A stretch of DNA of 64,000 nt from Arthrobacter pullicola. GTDB lineage: Bacteria; Actinomycetota; Actinomycetes; Actinomycetales; Micrococcaceae. Made by a program: the position numbers and the translations under genes. The DNA lies in assembly GCF_014836875.1 (NCBI RefSeq), contig NZ_JACSQC010000002.1:326834-390833 (forward strand), given 5' to 3'. The first letter of the stretch is position 1; each line of letters starts with the position of its first letter. Shown here in pieces: positions 29,502 through 38,013 of the stretch. The notes under the pieces are model-generated. The model ran no database searches. It saw only the letters and a program-made list of their open reading frames with translations, and was not told where the DNA came from.

Positions 29502-30077
29502 TTTCTGCGTCCGGATCCGGTCTGCCTCTCCGCGCCGGCGCAGCACCATGGCGGCTGCAACTCCTCCGGCGGCCCCAAAGAGATGCGCCTGCCACGAAAT
29601 CCCGGCCGCGGTCGGCAGAATCCCCCACAGCAGTGAACCGTAGATCAGGAACAGGACTCCCCCGATCAGGATCTGCAGCAGGTCGCGGTTGTAAAATCCC
29701 CGCACCATCAGGTACGCGAACAGGCCAAAGACGACGCCGGAAATCCCGATGGTGAGTCCGCCGCCTAACAGCCAGACGCCGATCCCGGACGAGAGCCAGC
29801 AGATCGCCGCAACTGCGGCAAACCTCCGGATGCCTTCCAGGAGCACCAGGAACGCGAAAGCCAGCAGCGGCAGGCTGTTGCTCAACAGGTGTCCGGCTCC
29901 AGCATGCAGCAGCGGCGCGAACAGTATTCCGTCCAGCCCATCGAGCTGCCGGGGAAGGATCCCCAGCAGCGGCAGCAGGGTGGCCTGGAAGGGCAGCGTG
30001 AGGAAGTACACCAGCCAGATTCCGGCCGTCAGGCAGGCGGAAACCAGCAGCGCACTCTTGGCTCGCTGGGCCAGCAT
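29487..30077 (-). CDS. Rhomboid-family intramembrane serine protease
   Basis: 196 aa with six hydrophobic segments. GISGVVFGLFAYL (about 112-124) supplies the catalytic serine of the GxSG motif, and WQAHLFGAAGG (about 161-171) the catalytic histidine; HAGAGHLLSNSLPL is the usual HxxxHLxxN loop region. Cleaves membrane substrates within the bilayer; substrate unknown. It starts 3 bases after the ilvA stop, so it is the last gene of an AI-2E, ilvA, rhomboid transcript. Confidence 0.92.
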   Translation of the reverse strand: MLAQRAKSALLVSACLTAGIWLVYFLTLPFQATLLPLLGILPRQLDGLDGILFAPLLHAGAGHLLSNSLPLLAFAFLVLLEGIRRFAAVAAICWLSSGIGVWLLGGGLTIGISGVVFGLFAYLMVRGFYNRDLLQILIGGVLFLIYGSLLWGILPTAAGISWQAHLFGAAGGVAAAMVLRRRGEADRIRTQKRARP

Positions 30078-30080
30078 CGG

Positions 30081-31322
30081 CTAGCCGTGCAGGACGACGG
30101 GGTGGAAGCCTTCAGCCCGCAGGTTCTGCAGCACCTGTTCGCCGTGCTCGTGGCCCTTGGTTTCCATGTTGATGGTGATGGCGACGTCTCCCATGCTGAT
30201 CGATCCTCCAACCCTCGTGTGGTCCACACCGGTGACGTTGGCATCGGATTCGGCGATGATCCGCGAAATCGTGGCCAGCGAACCGGGACGGTCATCCAGC
30301 AGGATCCGTACCACGAGGTACCGTCCGGCGGCCGCGAGGCCGCGCTGGATCACCTTCAGCATAAGCATCGGATCCACGTTTCCGCCCGAGAGGATCACCG
30401 CGGTGTTCCCCGGATTCTCGATTTTGCCCTCCATGATGGCGGCAACACCCACTGCGCCGGCCGGTTCGACGACCAGTTTGGCGCGTTCCAGCAGGAAGAT
30501 CAGGGCCCGGGCCAGCGCGTCTTCGCTGACGGTGACGACGTCGTCCACCAGTTCACGGATGATGGAGAACGGCAGCTGCCCCGGCCGCCCGACGGCAATG
30601 CCGTCGGCAATCGTTGAGACCTTGCTCAGCGGGACCAGGGCGTCAGCGGCCAGCGACGGCGGGTAGGCGGCGGCGTTCTCGGCCTGGACCCCGATGATCC
30701 GGACCTCGCGGCCGAGTTCCTTGGCCCGTGCCTTGATGGCGACGGCGACTCCGGCCAGGAGCCCTCCCCCGCCAACTCCCATCAGGACGGTGTCAAGGGT
30801 GGGGATCTGCTCCAGCAGCTCCAGTCCCAGCGTTCCCTGTCCCGCAATGATGTCGACGTTGTCGAAGGGGTGGACGAAGACAGCCCCGGTCTCATCGGCG
30901 TAGCGCTGTGCCTCTGCCAGGGCCTCGTCGACATTGTGGCCGTGCAGCACCACTTCGGCTCCGTGGCCCTGCGTAGCTGCAAGCTTAGGCAGTGCAACCC
31001 CCAGCGGCATGAAGATCCGGGCCTTGATGCCCAGCCGCGCCGCGGCAACCGCCACACCCTGTGCGTGGTTGCCGGCCGAGGCCGCTACCACGCCGCTGGC
31101 TTTTTGCTCTTCGCTCAGTTTGGCCATGCGGACATAAGCGCCGCGGACCTTGAAGGAGCCGGCACGCTGCAGGTTCTCACACTTGAGGTAGACGTCGGAT
31201 CCGGTGATCCTTCCCAGCGCCCGGGACTGTTCGATCGGGGTGTGGGCAATGACGCCGTCCAGCAGCTTGGCGGCTGCCTGGATGTCATCGAGTGTTACGG
31301 GCAGCTGGGGAAAATCTGTCAA
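30081..31322 (-). CDS. ilvA: Threonine ammonia-lyase (short form with one ACT domain)
   Basis: 413 aa. PLP enzyme converting threonine to 2-oxobutyrate and ammonia, first step to isoleucine. NLQRAGSFKVRGAY carries the PLP lysine (about residue 57), SAGNHAQGVA and VGGGGLLAGVA the cofactor-phosphate glycine loops; a C-terminal ACT-like region (about 335-413) contains LLDDRPGSLATISRIIAES. The single ACT domain is like the catabolic/short type common in actinobacteria. TTG start overlaps the stop of the upstream AI-2E gene (TTGA). Confidence 0.95.
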   Translation of the reverse strand: MTDFPQLPVTLDDIQAAAKLLDGVIAHTPIEQSRALGRITGSDVYLKCENLQRAGSFKVRGAYVRMAKLSEEQKASGVVAASAGNHAQGVAVAAARLGIKARIFMPLGVALPKLAATQGHGAEVVLHGHNVDEALAEAQRYADETGAVFVHPFDNVDIIAGQGTLGLELLEQIPTLDTVLMGVGGGGLLAGVAVAIKARAKELGREVRIIGVQAENAAAYPPSLAADALVPLSKVSTIADGIAVGRPGQLPFSIIRELVDDVVTVSEDALARALIFLLERAKLVVEPAGAVGVAAIMEGKIENPGNTAVILSGGNVDPMLMLKVIQRGLAAAGRYLVVRILLDDRPGSLATISRIIAESDANVTGVDHTRVGGSISMGDVAITINMETKGHEHGEQVLQNLRAEGFHPVVLHG

Positions 31323-32584
31323 CGTCGGTTCTCTTCTTCGTTTGCTGTGGCTTGTTCGGCGGTCCCGCTGCCGGAGCGGGGTTCATCCAAATCGTTGTCT
31401 TCGTTCTCGAGGTCCGGCGGCGATGTTCCCGGCGGCCCGAAAGTATTGTCACGGGCCAGCAACGGGTCCTGTTCCCAGCGGCGGGCTGCAACGTAGCGGA
31501 TCATCGAGTTGAGGATCGCGAGGAGGGGCACGGAAAAGAGAGCTCCGGCAATCCCGGCCACCAGGGTGCCGCCGGTCACGGCCAGGATCACGGCAAGCGG
31601 GTGCAGGGCTACTGCCCGGCCCATGATCAGCGGCTGCAGGATGTGCGATTCGATCTGCTGGACCAGCAGGACAATTCCAAGCATGATCACCGCATTGACC
31701 CAGCCGTTGGCGACCAGCGCCAGCAGGATGGCGATTGACCCGGAGACAAATGCACCAATGAGCGGAATGAAGGAACCAAGGAAAACCAGCACGGACAGCG
31801 GCAGTGCCAGCGGTACACCGATGATGGCTGCGCCAACGCCGATTCCGACGGCGTCGATGAATGCTACGAGCAGCTGCACCCGGACGTAGCTGGTCATGGA
31901 TTCCCAGCCGCGGATCCCCGCCCCATAGGCAGCAGCCTGCGCCCGGCGCGGCATCAAGCCCGCGAGAAAGCGCCAGATCCGGCGCCCGTCCAGCAGGAAG
32001 AACACCAGGGCAAAAAGCGTCAGCAGGACTCCGGCCGCGAAGTGTCCGGCACTGCTGCCAACGCTCAGCGCCCCGGAGAGGATGCTGGCGGAGTTCTGCT
32101 GCAGCGCCGATGTGGCCTCACCGAGCAGGCTGTCTATCTGCGTCGAGGTGACCCTGAGCGGTCCGGCTGCCAGCCATTCCTGGACCTGGTCAAAACCGGT
32201 GAGCACCTCGTCCCAGAGGTCCCGGAATCCCAGGGCGAGCTGCCTGCCTACCAGGGTGAGGGCAGCGACGATCAGCCCGAGGAAGGAGACGATCGTCACC
32301 GCCACGGCCAGGCCGGAGGGCACCTTGTTGCGGCGCAGCCAGGAACTGATCGGTGAGAGCAGGCCTGCCAGCAGCGCCGCGACCATCAGCGGAATGATGA
32401 GCAGGGAGAAGTGGCTGAGGATCCAGAGCAGTCCGCCGCTGACTACCAGTACGACGCCGAGCCGCCAGGCCCAGGAGGCACTGACGCGCAGCGCGTACGG
32501 AACATCGTCGCCGGCACGGCTGGAGCGCACGGCTGCAGCCTGGACGGCCTTGGGCGCGGCTACCCGTCGGGCATGGGGTCTCAT
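31319..32584 (-). CDS. AI-2E family transporter (PerM-type)
   Basis: 421 aa. About eight membrane segments: two near the N-terminus (about 42-78), one at 90-110, a soluble amphipathic stretch, then five or six from 178 to 350 including GSFIPLIGAFVSGS and GGTLVAGIAGALFSVPLLA, typical of the UPF0118/AI-2E exporter family. Members include Na+/H+ antiporters and putative autoinducer exporters; substrate here is unknown. An acidic tail follows. ATG 32584 has GGAAAGATG upstream. Four-base overlap with ilvA implies coupling. Confidence 0.92.
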   Translation of the reverse strand: MRPHARRVAAPKAVQAAAVRSSRAGDDVPYALRVSASWAWRLGVVLVVSGGLLWILSHFSLLIIPLMVAALLAGLLSPISSWLRRNKVPSGLAVAVTIVSFLGLIVAALTLVGRQLALGFRDLWDEVLTGFDQVQEWLAAGPLRVTSTQIDSLLGEATSALQQNSASILSGALSVGSSAGHFAAGVLLTLFALVFFLLDGRRIWRFLAGLMPRRAQAAAYGAGIRGWESMTSYVRVQLLVAFIDAVGIGVGAAIIGVPLALPLSVLVFLGSFIPLIGAFVSGSIAILLALVANGWVNAVIMLGIVLLVQQIESHILQPLIMGRAVALHPLAVILAVTGGTLVAGIAGALFSVPLLAILNSMIRYVAARRWEQDPLLARDNTFGPPGTSPPDLENEDNDLDEPRSGSGTAEQATANEEENRR

Positions 32585-32641
32585 GGGGTCATCTTTCCAT
32601 ATTTGGATGGACAGTCCCTGACCTTTACGCGTTCAGGACTT

Positions 32642-33565
32642 TTACAGCTCCGCCCGGATTCCCCACTCGGCGCTGAAGTTTCCGCCCGGCTCCAGCCAGC
32701 GCAGCCCTTCCCCGGAATTGAGCGCGTTGGCCGGTGCGGTCATGGGTTCCAGCGCCACGGCGCAGGTGCGTCCGGGGAAGTTATCCGTCACGAAGACGTG
32801 CACATAGCCGAAGGCTGTGTCCGACCACAGCTGCACCCTGCGCCCGTCTTCGGCCGAGAGCGTGTGCCAATATTGGCCGCCGTGTTCGGTGAGGCCGGTG
32901 TAGGCCGCGTCGAGTGCGAGTGAGCCGATCTTCCTTGGCTTGCGCAGATCGCGGCTGCCGCTCACAGGAACCTGCCCGGTGGGGATCATCGATGCGTCCG
33001 TCGTGAGGGTCACGGCACCTTCAACCTGCAGCGCCAGTTCCTCGGTGGGGACCTCGCCCAGCCGGAGGAAGGGGTGTGCACCGAGGGCGAAGGGGGCACG
33101 GGAGCCGGAGAGGTTGGTGAGTGACTGGCGGACCCGCAGCCCTCCGTCCGCATCGAGGCTGTAGCGGACCTCGTGAACCAGGTGAAAGGGGTACCCGTGC
33201 TGGGGGTAGATGACTGCGGCCAGCCTGACGCTGCTCTCCGTCTTCTCCACCGCGGCGTAGCCGGTGTTCCGCAGCAGGCCATGGATCGCATTGCCGTGGG
33301 CCGGATCGGTGATATCAAGCTGCTGCCGCTGCCCGTCGAGTTCCCACCTGCCACCCGCGACGCGGTTGGGCCAGGGGGCCAGGAGGATTCCGGCTGCCGA
33401 CGGCGGGACAGCGTCGTCAGGGTAGGTTTCCACCAGCTGCGTCCCGCCGACCGTGTAGCTGCGCAGGGCCCCGGCCAGGGACGCCACGACGACGGCGGCG
33501 CTGCCCTGGGTGAGCCGGAATTGTTCACCGGTAGCAGGCTGGAGCATGTTGTTCACGGTTGTCAT
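32642..33565 (-). CDS. Aldose 1-epimerase family protein
   Basis: 307 aa. Galactose mutarotase-like beta-sandwich: PWPNRVAGGRWELDG with conserved Asn-Arg, DPAHGNAIHGLLRN with the catalytic-type histidine, LGAHPFLRLG with the second histidine, and a final FPGRTCAVALEPMTAPANALN segment with the catalytic glutamate in LEPM. Acts on hexose anomers or hexose-phosphate; exact sugar unknown. Lies 76 bases upstream of the AI-2E gene on the same strand. Confidence 0.93.
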   Translation of the reverse strand: MTTVNNMLQPATGEQFRLTQGSAAVVVASLAGALRSYTVGGTQLVETYPDDAVPPSAAGILLAPWPNRVAGGRWELDGQRQQLDITDPAHGNAIHGLLRNTGYAAVEKTESSVRLAAVIYPQHGYPFHLVHEVRYSLDADGGLRVRQSLTNLSGSRAPFALGAHPFLRLGEVPTEELALQVEGAVTLTTDASMIPTGQVPVSGSRDLRKPRKIGSLALDAAYTGLTEHGGQYWHTLSAEDGRRVQLWSDTAFGYVHVFVTDNFPGRTCAVALEPMTAPANALNSGEGLRWLEPGGNFSAEWGIRAEL

Positions 33566-33608
33566 GGTTCCAGACTAGTCCCGGGGGCCGGCTCGGCGGC
33601 TGCCCCGG

Positions 33609-34328
33609 CTACTCGTCAAAGTGCGTACTGACCCGTTCGCTGACTGCGGCAACCACACCGGCAGCGACGCTCCGGATTTTGACGTTCCGGGTATTGGACA
33701 CGCTGCGCAGGATCTCAACAGCGGCCTGCTGGCTGCAGCCGTTCTGTCCCATGATGATGCCGACGGCGAGGTCCACAACGGTCCGGGATTCCAATGCCGC
33801 CTGGAGGTTGCGTGCGCGGTGGAGGTGGGCGTCGGCCCGCAGGGCCAGCCGCAGGGTCCGTGAAGCTTCTTCTGCAACCTTTTCGACGGTTCGAAGCATC
33901 TGGGGCTGGAAGAGGTGCGGGAGCGGAGAGTAAGTGCAGAGCGCGCCGCGGGTGGTCCCCTCCAGCGCCAGCGGAATGGCAGCCAGGGAGCGGATTCCTT
34001 CGGCGGCAGCCGGCCCCGGGAATCCGCGCCAGCGGGTTTCAGACCAGGCGTCAGGGATTGCCACGGACTGGTTTTCGACCAGGGCCGCCAGCCCTGGCCC
34101 CCCGCTGCCGAAGACGGCCACGGCCATGCGCGCCGACCGTTCATCGCTGTCCGCAGCAGCCCTGGCACGCCGCGCCCGCTCAATAACCAGCGAACAGCCG
34201 CGCACTTCGTCTGCCCCCAGGATGGCGGCCGCCAGCCCGGCCAGCCCGGCCAGGAATGCCTCCAGTTCCTCCGCACCCAGCAGCAGGTCCTGGAAGAGCG
34301 CAGCATGGTCGGTAAACTCTTCGGTCAC
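33609..34328 (-). CDS. GAF-ANTAR antiterminator-type regulator
   Basis: 239 aa. GAF domain at about 20-165 (GCSLVIERARRARA, then IRSLAAIPLALEGTTRGAL) and a C-terminal ANTAR helical RNA-binding domain at about 175-230 with LQAALESRTVVDLAVGIIMG and the alanine/Gln signature of the family. ANTAR proteins bind paired RNA hairpins to prevent termination when activated. Targets are usually unlinked in actinobacteria. GTG start preceded by a G-rich site. The gene stands alone between the epimerase and the Bax1-I protein, each on the same strand. Confidence 0.93.
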   Translation of the reverse strand: MTEEFTDHAALFQDLLLGAEELEAFLAGLAGLAAAILGADEVRGCSLVIERARRARAAADSDERSARMAVAVFGSGGPGLAALVENQSVAIPDAWSETRWRGFPGPAAAEGIRSLAAIPLALEGTTRGALCTYSPLPHLFQPQMLRTVEKVAEEASRTLRLALRADAHLHRARNLQAALESRTVVDLAVGIIMGQNGCSQQAAVEILRSVSNTRNVKIRSVAAGVVAAVSERVSTHFDE

Positions 34329-34418
34329 CCGTCCCCCCTCGGTCAGTGGCCCCGATAGTACGGTTGACCGATGCTGGGCAGAAGCGTAGTTCCCGTTTAA
34401 AGAACCCGCGGGTTAAAG

Positions 34419-34458
34419 AACCGCGGGACCGCAGCTTGGCAGCTGCGGTCCCGCGGTT
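34419..34458 (-). terminator. Very strong hairpin after the Bax1-I gene
   Basis: Perfect 18-bp stem AACCGCGGGACCGCAGCT with TGGC loop, 21 bases downstream of the stop on the minus strand. The following bases on that strand are CTTTAACCC, a short U-tract. Confidence 0.85.
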
Positions 34459-34478
34459 GATGCCCCGGTGGCTGAACG

Positions 34479-35330
34479 CTATTCGGCGCTGGCGCGCAGA
34501 ATAGCGAGGATGCGGATGATCTCCACGTAGAGCCAGACGAGAGTGACGGTCAGGCCGAAGGCAGCGGTCCAGGAGTAACGCTGCGGGGCACCGGCCTTGA
34601 CGCCCTGCTCGATCGAGGTGAAGTCCATGATCAGCGAGAAGGCGGCCAGGCCCACGGCGAGCAGGCCAATGATGACACCCAGCGGGATGCCGGCGATTTC
34701 CACACCGCGCACGCCCCACGGGTCATCCACAACACCGAAGATCATCAAGCCCATGTTCATCAGGGAGAACACCAGGTAGCCGATCATGGCGATCATAAAG
34801 AAGCGCATGGCCTTCGGAGTGGCACGGACCTTGCCGCTCTTGAAGAGCACCAGGGTCACGCCGAAGACGGCCAGGGTGCCAAGCACTGCCTGCAGGCCGA
34901 TGCCCGGGTACATGGCGTCGAGGACCTGGGTCAGGGCGCCGAGGAACATGCCCTCAAGGAGCGCGTAGCCAAGAATCAGGGCCGGAACCGGTTCCCGCTT
35001 GAAGGAGTTGACCAGGCCGAGGGCGAAACCACCCAGTGCACCCACGATCATCAGCAGGCCGGCTGCGCCGGGGAGGACGAAGACCGGAATGGCTGCGCCG
35101 AGCAGTACGACTGCCAGGCAGCCCAGAGTCTTCATGATGACGTCGTCATATGTCATCCGGCCGGTCTGGGCGGGTCCGGCCGAGGGCGCGGCGTACAGGT
35201 CCTGGAGCTGCTGCGGGCTCATGGGGTCCTGCCCTGCAAACGGTCCACTGGCCGGTACTGTGGCTGCTCCGCCACGGGTCTGGGAACGGAAATTCTTTCC
35301 GTTGAAAACCGGGTTACCGCCTTGTGCCAT
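34479..35330 (-). CDS. Bax inhibitor-1/YccA family membrane protein
   Basis: 283 aa. About 60 polar residues (NPVFNGKNF, MTYDDVIMKTLG) then seven membrane helices from about residue 72 to 275, ending with LTVTLVWLYVEIIRILAIL, the actinobacterial YccA/Bax1-I type. GGVEIAGIPLGV and DFTSIEQGV carry the acidic residues conserved in these putative Ca2+-leak or protease-modulating proteins. Role unproven. ATG 35330 is preceded by GGAGG at 8 bases; a second ATG at 35345 falls inside the ribosome site region and is less likely. Confidence 0.93.
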   Translation of the reverse strand: MAQGGNPVFNGKNFRSQTRGGAATVPASGPFAGQDPMSPQQLQDLYAAPSAGPAQTGRMTYDDVIMKTLGCLAVVLLGAAIPVFVLPGAAGLLMIVGALGGFALGLVNSFKREPVPALILGYALLEGMFLGALTQVLDAMYPGIGLQAVLGTLAVFGVTLVLFKSGKVRATPKAMRFFMIAMIGYLVFSLMNMGLMIFGVVDDPWGVRGVEIAGIPLGVIIGLLAVGLAAFSLIMDFTSIEQGVKAGAPQRYSWTAAFGLTVTLVWLYVEIIRILAILRASAE

Positions 35331-35572
35331 GAAAATGTCCTCCATCTTGGGGGCTTGGTTGTAAATGAGCCTATCAACCAGAACGCACGGCGGCACCGGA
35401 AGATTCCACAGGGGCAAAAATCGGTTGATAACGGTTTGGCACCATTGGTCCCGCATCCCGCCTTCGGCTCCCATAATGAAGCACCCCCAGCGGAGTCGTT
35501 ACACGATCGCGACAAAAGCTCACTCGTCCGGTCACCCCACTGAAACATCCGCCGGGTAGCATGATCCACACC

Positions 35573-35588
35573 CGTGACATGGATCACA
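35573..35588. promoter_or_regulatory. CRP/GlxR-like site upstream of livH
   Basis: CGTGACATGGATCACA matches TGTGA-N6-TCACA at 9 of 10 defined bases. A TAATAC -10-like hexamer lies at 35625-35630 with a poor -35, as expected for an activator-dependent promoter. Confidence 0.6.
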
Positions 35589-35651
35589 TTTGTCACACAA
35601 AAAGTGCGCCGAAAACCGGTGCACTAATACCCCCGGCGGAGGTTATTCACT

Positions 35652-37022
35652 TTGGGACGAATATCGGCACTCGCCCGGTATATGGGGACACTCGCGGCGG
35701 TGGTCGGCATCTTTGCCGGTCTCCTGCTCGCTGCCCCTGCCGCGCATGCAACGACAGCTCCACCCTCGGCAGCAGAAAGCCCCGCACCGCAGACAGGCAC
35801 CGAAGAATCCGAGAGTCCCGGCGGCACCGTCACGGACGGAGCTGAATACCAGGACCGCATCAGCGGTGTCCTGCGGAACGCGGGCTCCCCTGTCGCGGGG
35901 GTGACGATCAAGGCGAGCGCCAACGGCTATGAAGCGCAGACGCAGACAGCTGACAACGGTTCCTGGTCGATCGGGGTCCCGGAACAGGGTGCCTACGAGG
36001 TGGAACTCGACGAGTCCACCCTTCCCGACGGCCTCGGCCTGGCAGACGGACAGGAGAACCCCCGCACGGTAACGTTCGCGGGCACCTCCAACATCACCAC
36101 CCTCTTCCTCCTGGGTGAGGGCATCGTGCTTCAGGGAGACAGCTTCGGCACCAAGCTCGTGGAGCGGGCCGTCGCCGGACTCAGCTTCGGGCTCCTGCTC
36201 GCCCTCAGCGCCGTCGGGCTCTCACTGATCTTCGGCACCACCGGACTCACCAACTTTGCGCACGGTGAAATGGTCACCTTCGGGGCGGTGCTGGCCTTCG
36301 CCTTCTCTGCTGCGGGACTGCCGCTGTGGCTGGCCCTCATACTCGCGGTGGCTGGCGGTGCGGGACTCGGCTACGTGCAGGATGCCGGATTGTGGAAGCG
36401 GCTGCGGATGCGTGGCACCGGACTGGTCCCGATGATGATCGTCAGCATCGGACTGGCACTGGCCCTGCGCTACACGATCCTCTTCTTCTTCGGCGGGGCA
36501 ACCCAGCAGCTGCCCGACTCCCAGAGTCCGATGCTCGAACTGGGGCCGGTTTCCATCTCCCGGAACAATCTGGTGTCCCTGTGCGTCTCCCTCGCCGTCA
36601 TCCTTGTGGTCGCGGCCCTGCTGCTGCGGACCAGGATCGGCAAAGCCACGCGGGCCGTCGCTGACAACCCGCCGCTGGCCGCCGCCTCCGGCATCGACGT
36701 CGACCGGGTCATCCGGATCGTCTGGATGGCCGGCGGAGCGCTGGCCGCGCTGGGCGGAATTCTGTGGGCCTACTACCGCCCGGGTGTCTCCTTCAACATG
36801 GGGCAGCAGATCCTGCTGCTGATCTTTGCCTCTGTGACGCTCGGCGGCCTCGGCACTGTCTTCGGTGCGCTGATCGGTTCCATCATCGTGGGACTCTTCG
36901 TCGAGATCTCCACGCTCTGGCTCGAGGCGGACCTGAAATACGTCGGTGCGCTGCTCATCATGATTCTCGTCCTCCTGGTCCGGCCGCAGGGCATCCTGGG
37001 CCGCCGAGAGCGCATAGGTTAG
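35652..37022 (+). CDS. livH: Branched-chain amino acid ABC permease LivH with exported N-terminal domain
   Basis: 456 aa against about 300 for ordinary LivH. Residues 1-33 form a signal peptide ending APAAHATTA; 34-60 are low complexity; about 65-155 is a CnaB/carboxypeptidase-regulatory-like beta domain (ISGVLRNAGSPVAGVTIKAS, ADNGSWSIGVPEQGAYEVEL); the LivH permease proper runs from about 170 with LSAVGLSLIFGTTGLTNFAHGE and the cytoplasmic-loop motif IDVDRVIRIVWMAGGALA, nine or so helices. TTG start at 35652 with GGAGG nine bases upstream. First gene of livHMGF, 10 bases before livM. Confidence 0.93.
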   Translation: MGRISALARYMGTLAAVVGIFAGLLLAAPAAHATTAPPSAAESPAPQTGTEESESPGGTVTDGAEYQDRISGVLRNAGSPVAGVTIKASANGYEAQTQTADNGSWSIGVPEQGAYEVELDESTLPDGLGLADGQENPRTVTFAGTSNITTLFLLGEGIVLQGDSFGTKLVERAVAGLSFGLLLALSAVGLSLIFGTTGLTNFAHGEMVTFGAVLAFAFSAAGLPLWLALILAVAGGAGLGYVQDAGLWKRLRMRGTGLVPMMIVSIGLALALRYTILFFFGGATQQLPDSQSPMLELGPVSISRNNLVSLCVSLAVILVVAALLLRTRIGKATRAVADNPPLAAASGIDVDRVIRIVWMAGGALAALGGILWAYYRPGVSFNMGQQILLLIFASVTLGGLGTVFGALIGSIIVGLFVEISTLWLEADLKYVGALLIMILVLLVRPQGILGRRERIG

Positions 37023-37032
37023 GGGCTTCGAT

Positions 37033-38013
37033 ATGGACTTCGGAAACATACTGCTGGGCGCAGTCAACGAATTCTTCACACCCACCACGGCGGCCTACGC
37101 ACTGGCCGCACTGGGGCTGGCGGTGCACTTCGGCTACACCGGGCTGCTCAACTTCGGCCAGGCCGGATTTATGGCGATCGGCGCCTACGGCTTCGCCATC
37201 CCCACACTGAGCTTTAATGCCCCTCTGCCGGTGGCCCTGCTGATCGCCATGCTGGCGTCCGTGGCGTTCGCCGTGATCCTGGGCCTGCCAACCCTGCGGC
37301 TGCGGGCGGACTACCTGGCAATCGTGACCATCGCCGCCGCAGAAATCGTCCGTTATATCGTCACCACGAACGGGCTGACGGAAGTCACCGGTTCGGCCAA
37401 CGGCCTGGCCTCCTTCGAAGGCGGCTTTTATGCACTGAACCCGTTCCCCCAGGGCGTCTACACATTGGGGCCGTTCAGCCTCAATGAGCGGGACCTCTGG
37501 ATCCGGGTGGTGGCCTGGGGCGTCGTCGCCCTGGCCTGCCTGGTGGTCTGGCTCCTGGTCCGCAGCCCCTGGGGCCGCGTGGTGAAGGGCATCCGCGAAG
37601 ACGAGAATGCGGTGCGCTCGCTCGGCAAGAATGTGTACGCCTACAAGATGCAGGCCCTGATCATCGGCGGCCTGCTCGGTTCATTGGCGGGCATCATCTT
37701 CACTCTCCCCCGTGGCGCAGTCCAGCCGGCCAACTACGGTACGGAACTTACGTTCTTCCTCTATACGGCACTGCTCCTGGGCGGAATGTCCACCGTGCTC
37801 GGGCCGGTGATCGGCGCCATGATTTTCTGGGCAGTGCTCTCCCTGACCCAGGGCCTGCTCTACGGTGCCATTGAGTCCGGGTTCATCACTTTCCTGACCA
37901 CTACCCAGGCCGGCCAGCTGCGGTACATCCTTGTGGGTGTGGCCCTGATGCTGCTGATGATTTTCCGGCCGCAGGGCGTGCTGGGCAACAAGAAGGAGCT
38001 GTCATTCGCATGA
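37033..38013 (+). CDS. livM: Branched-chain amino acid ABC permease LivM
   Basis: 326 aa, 9-10 membrane helices. Inner-membrane partner of LivH; GYTGLLNFGQAGFMAIGAYG near the N-terminus and LRLRADYLAIVTIAAAEI are LivM hallmarks, and SPWGRVVKGIREDENAVRSLG is the loop that docks on the ATPases. The C-terminus MIFRPQGVLG is shared with LivH. Overlaps livG by four bases (ATGA). Confidence 0.95.
   Translation: MDFGNILLGAVNEFFTPTTAAYALAALGLAVHFGYTGLLNFGQAGFMAIGAYGFAIPTLSFNAPLPVALLIAMLASVAFAVILGLPTLRLRADYLAIVTIAAAEIVRYIVTTNGLTEVTGSANGLASFEGGFYALNPFPQGVYTLGPFSLNERDLWIRVVAWGVVALACLVVWLLVRSPWGRVVKGIREDENAVRSLGKNVYAYKMQALIIGGLLGSLAGIIFTLPRGAVQPANYGTELTFFLYTALLLGGMSTVLGPVIGAMIFWAVLSLTQGLLYGAIESGFITFLTTTQAGQLRYILVGVALMLLMIFRPQGVLGNKKELSFA

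Noticed and set aside
35590-35595. TTGTCA as -35 of the livH promoter
   Set aside because: It is 29 bases from the TAATAC hexamer, too far for a standard promoter.
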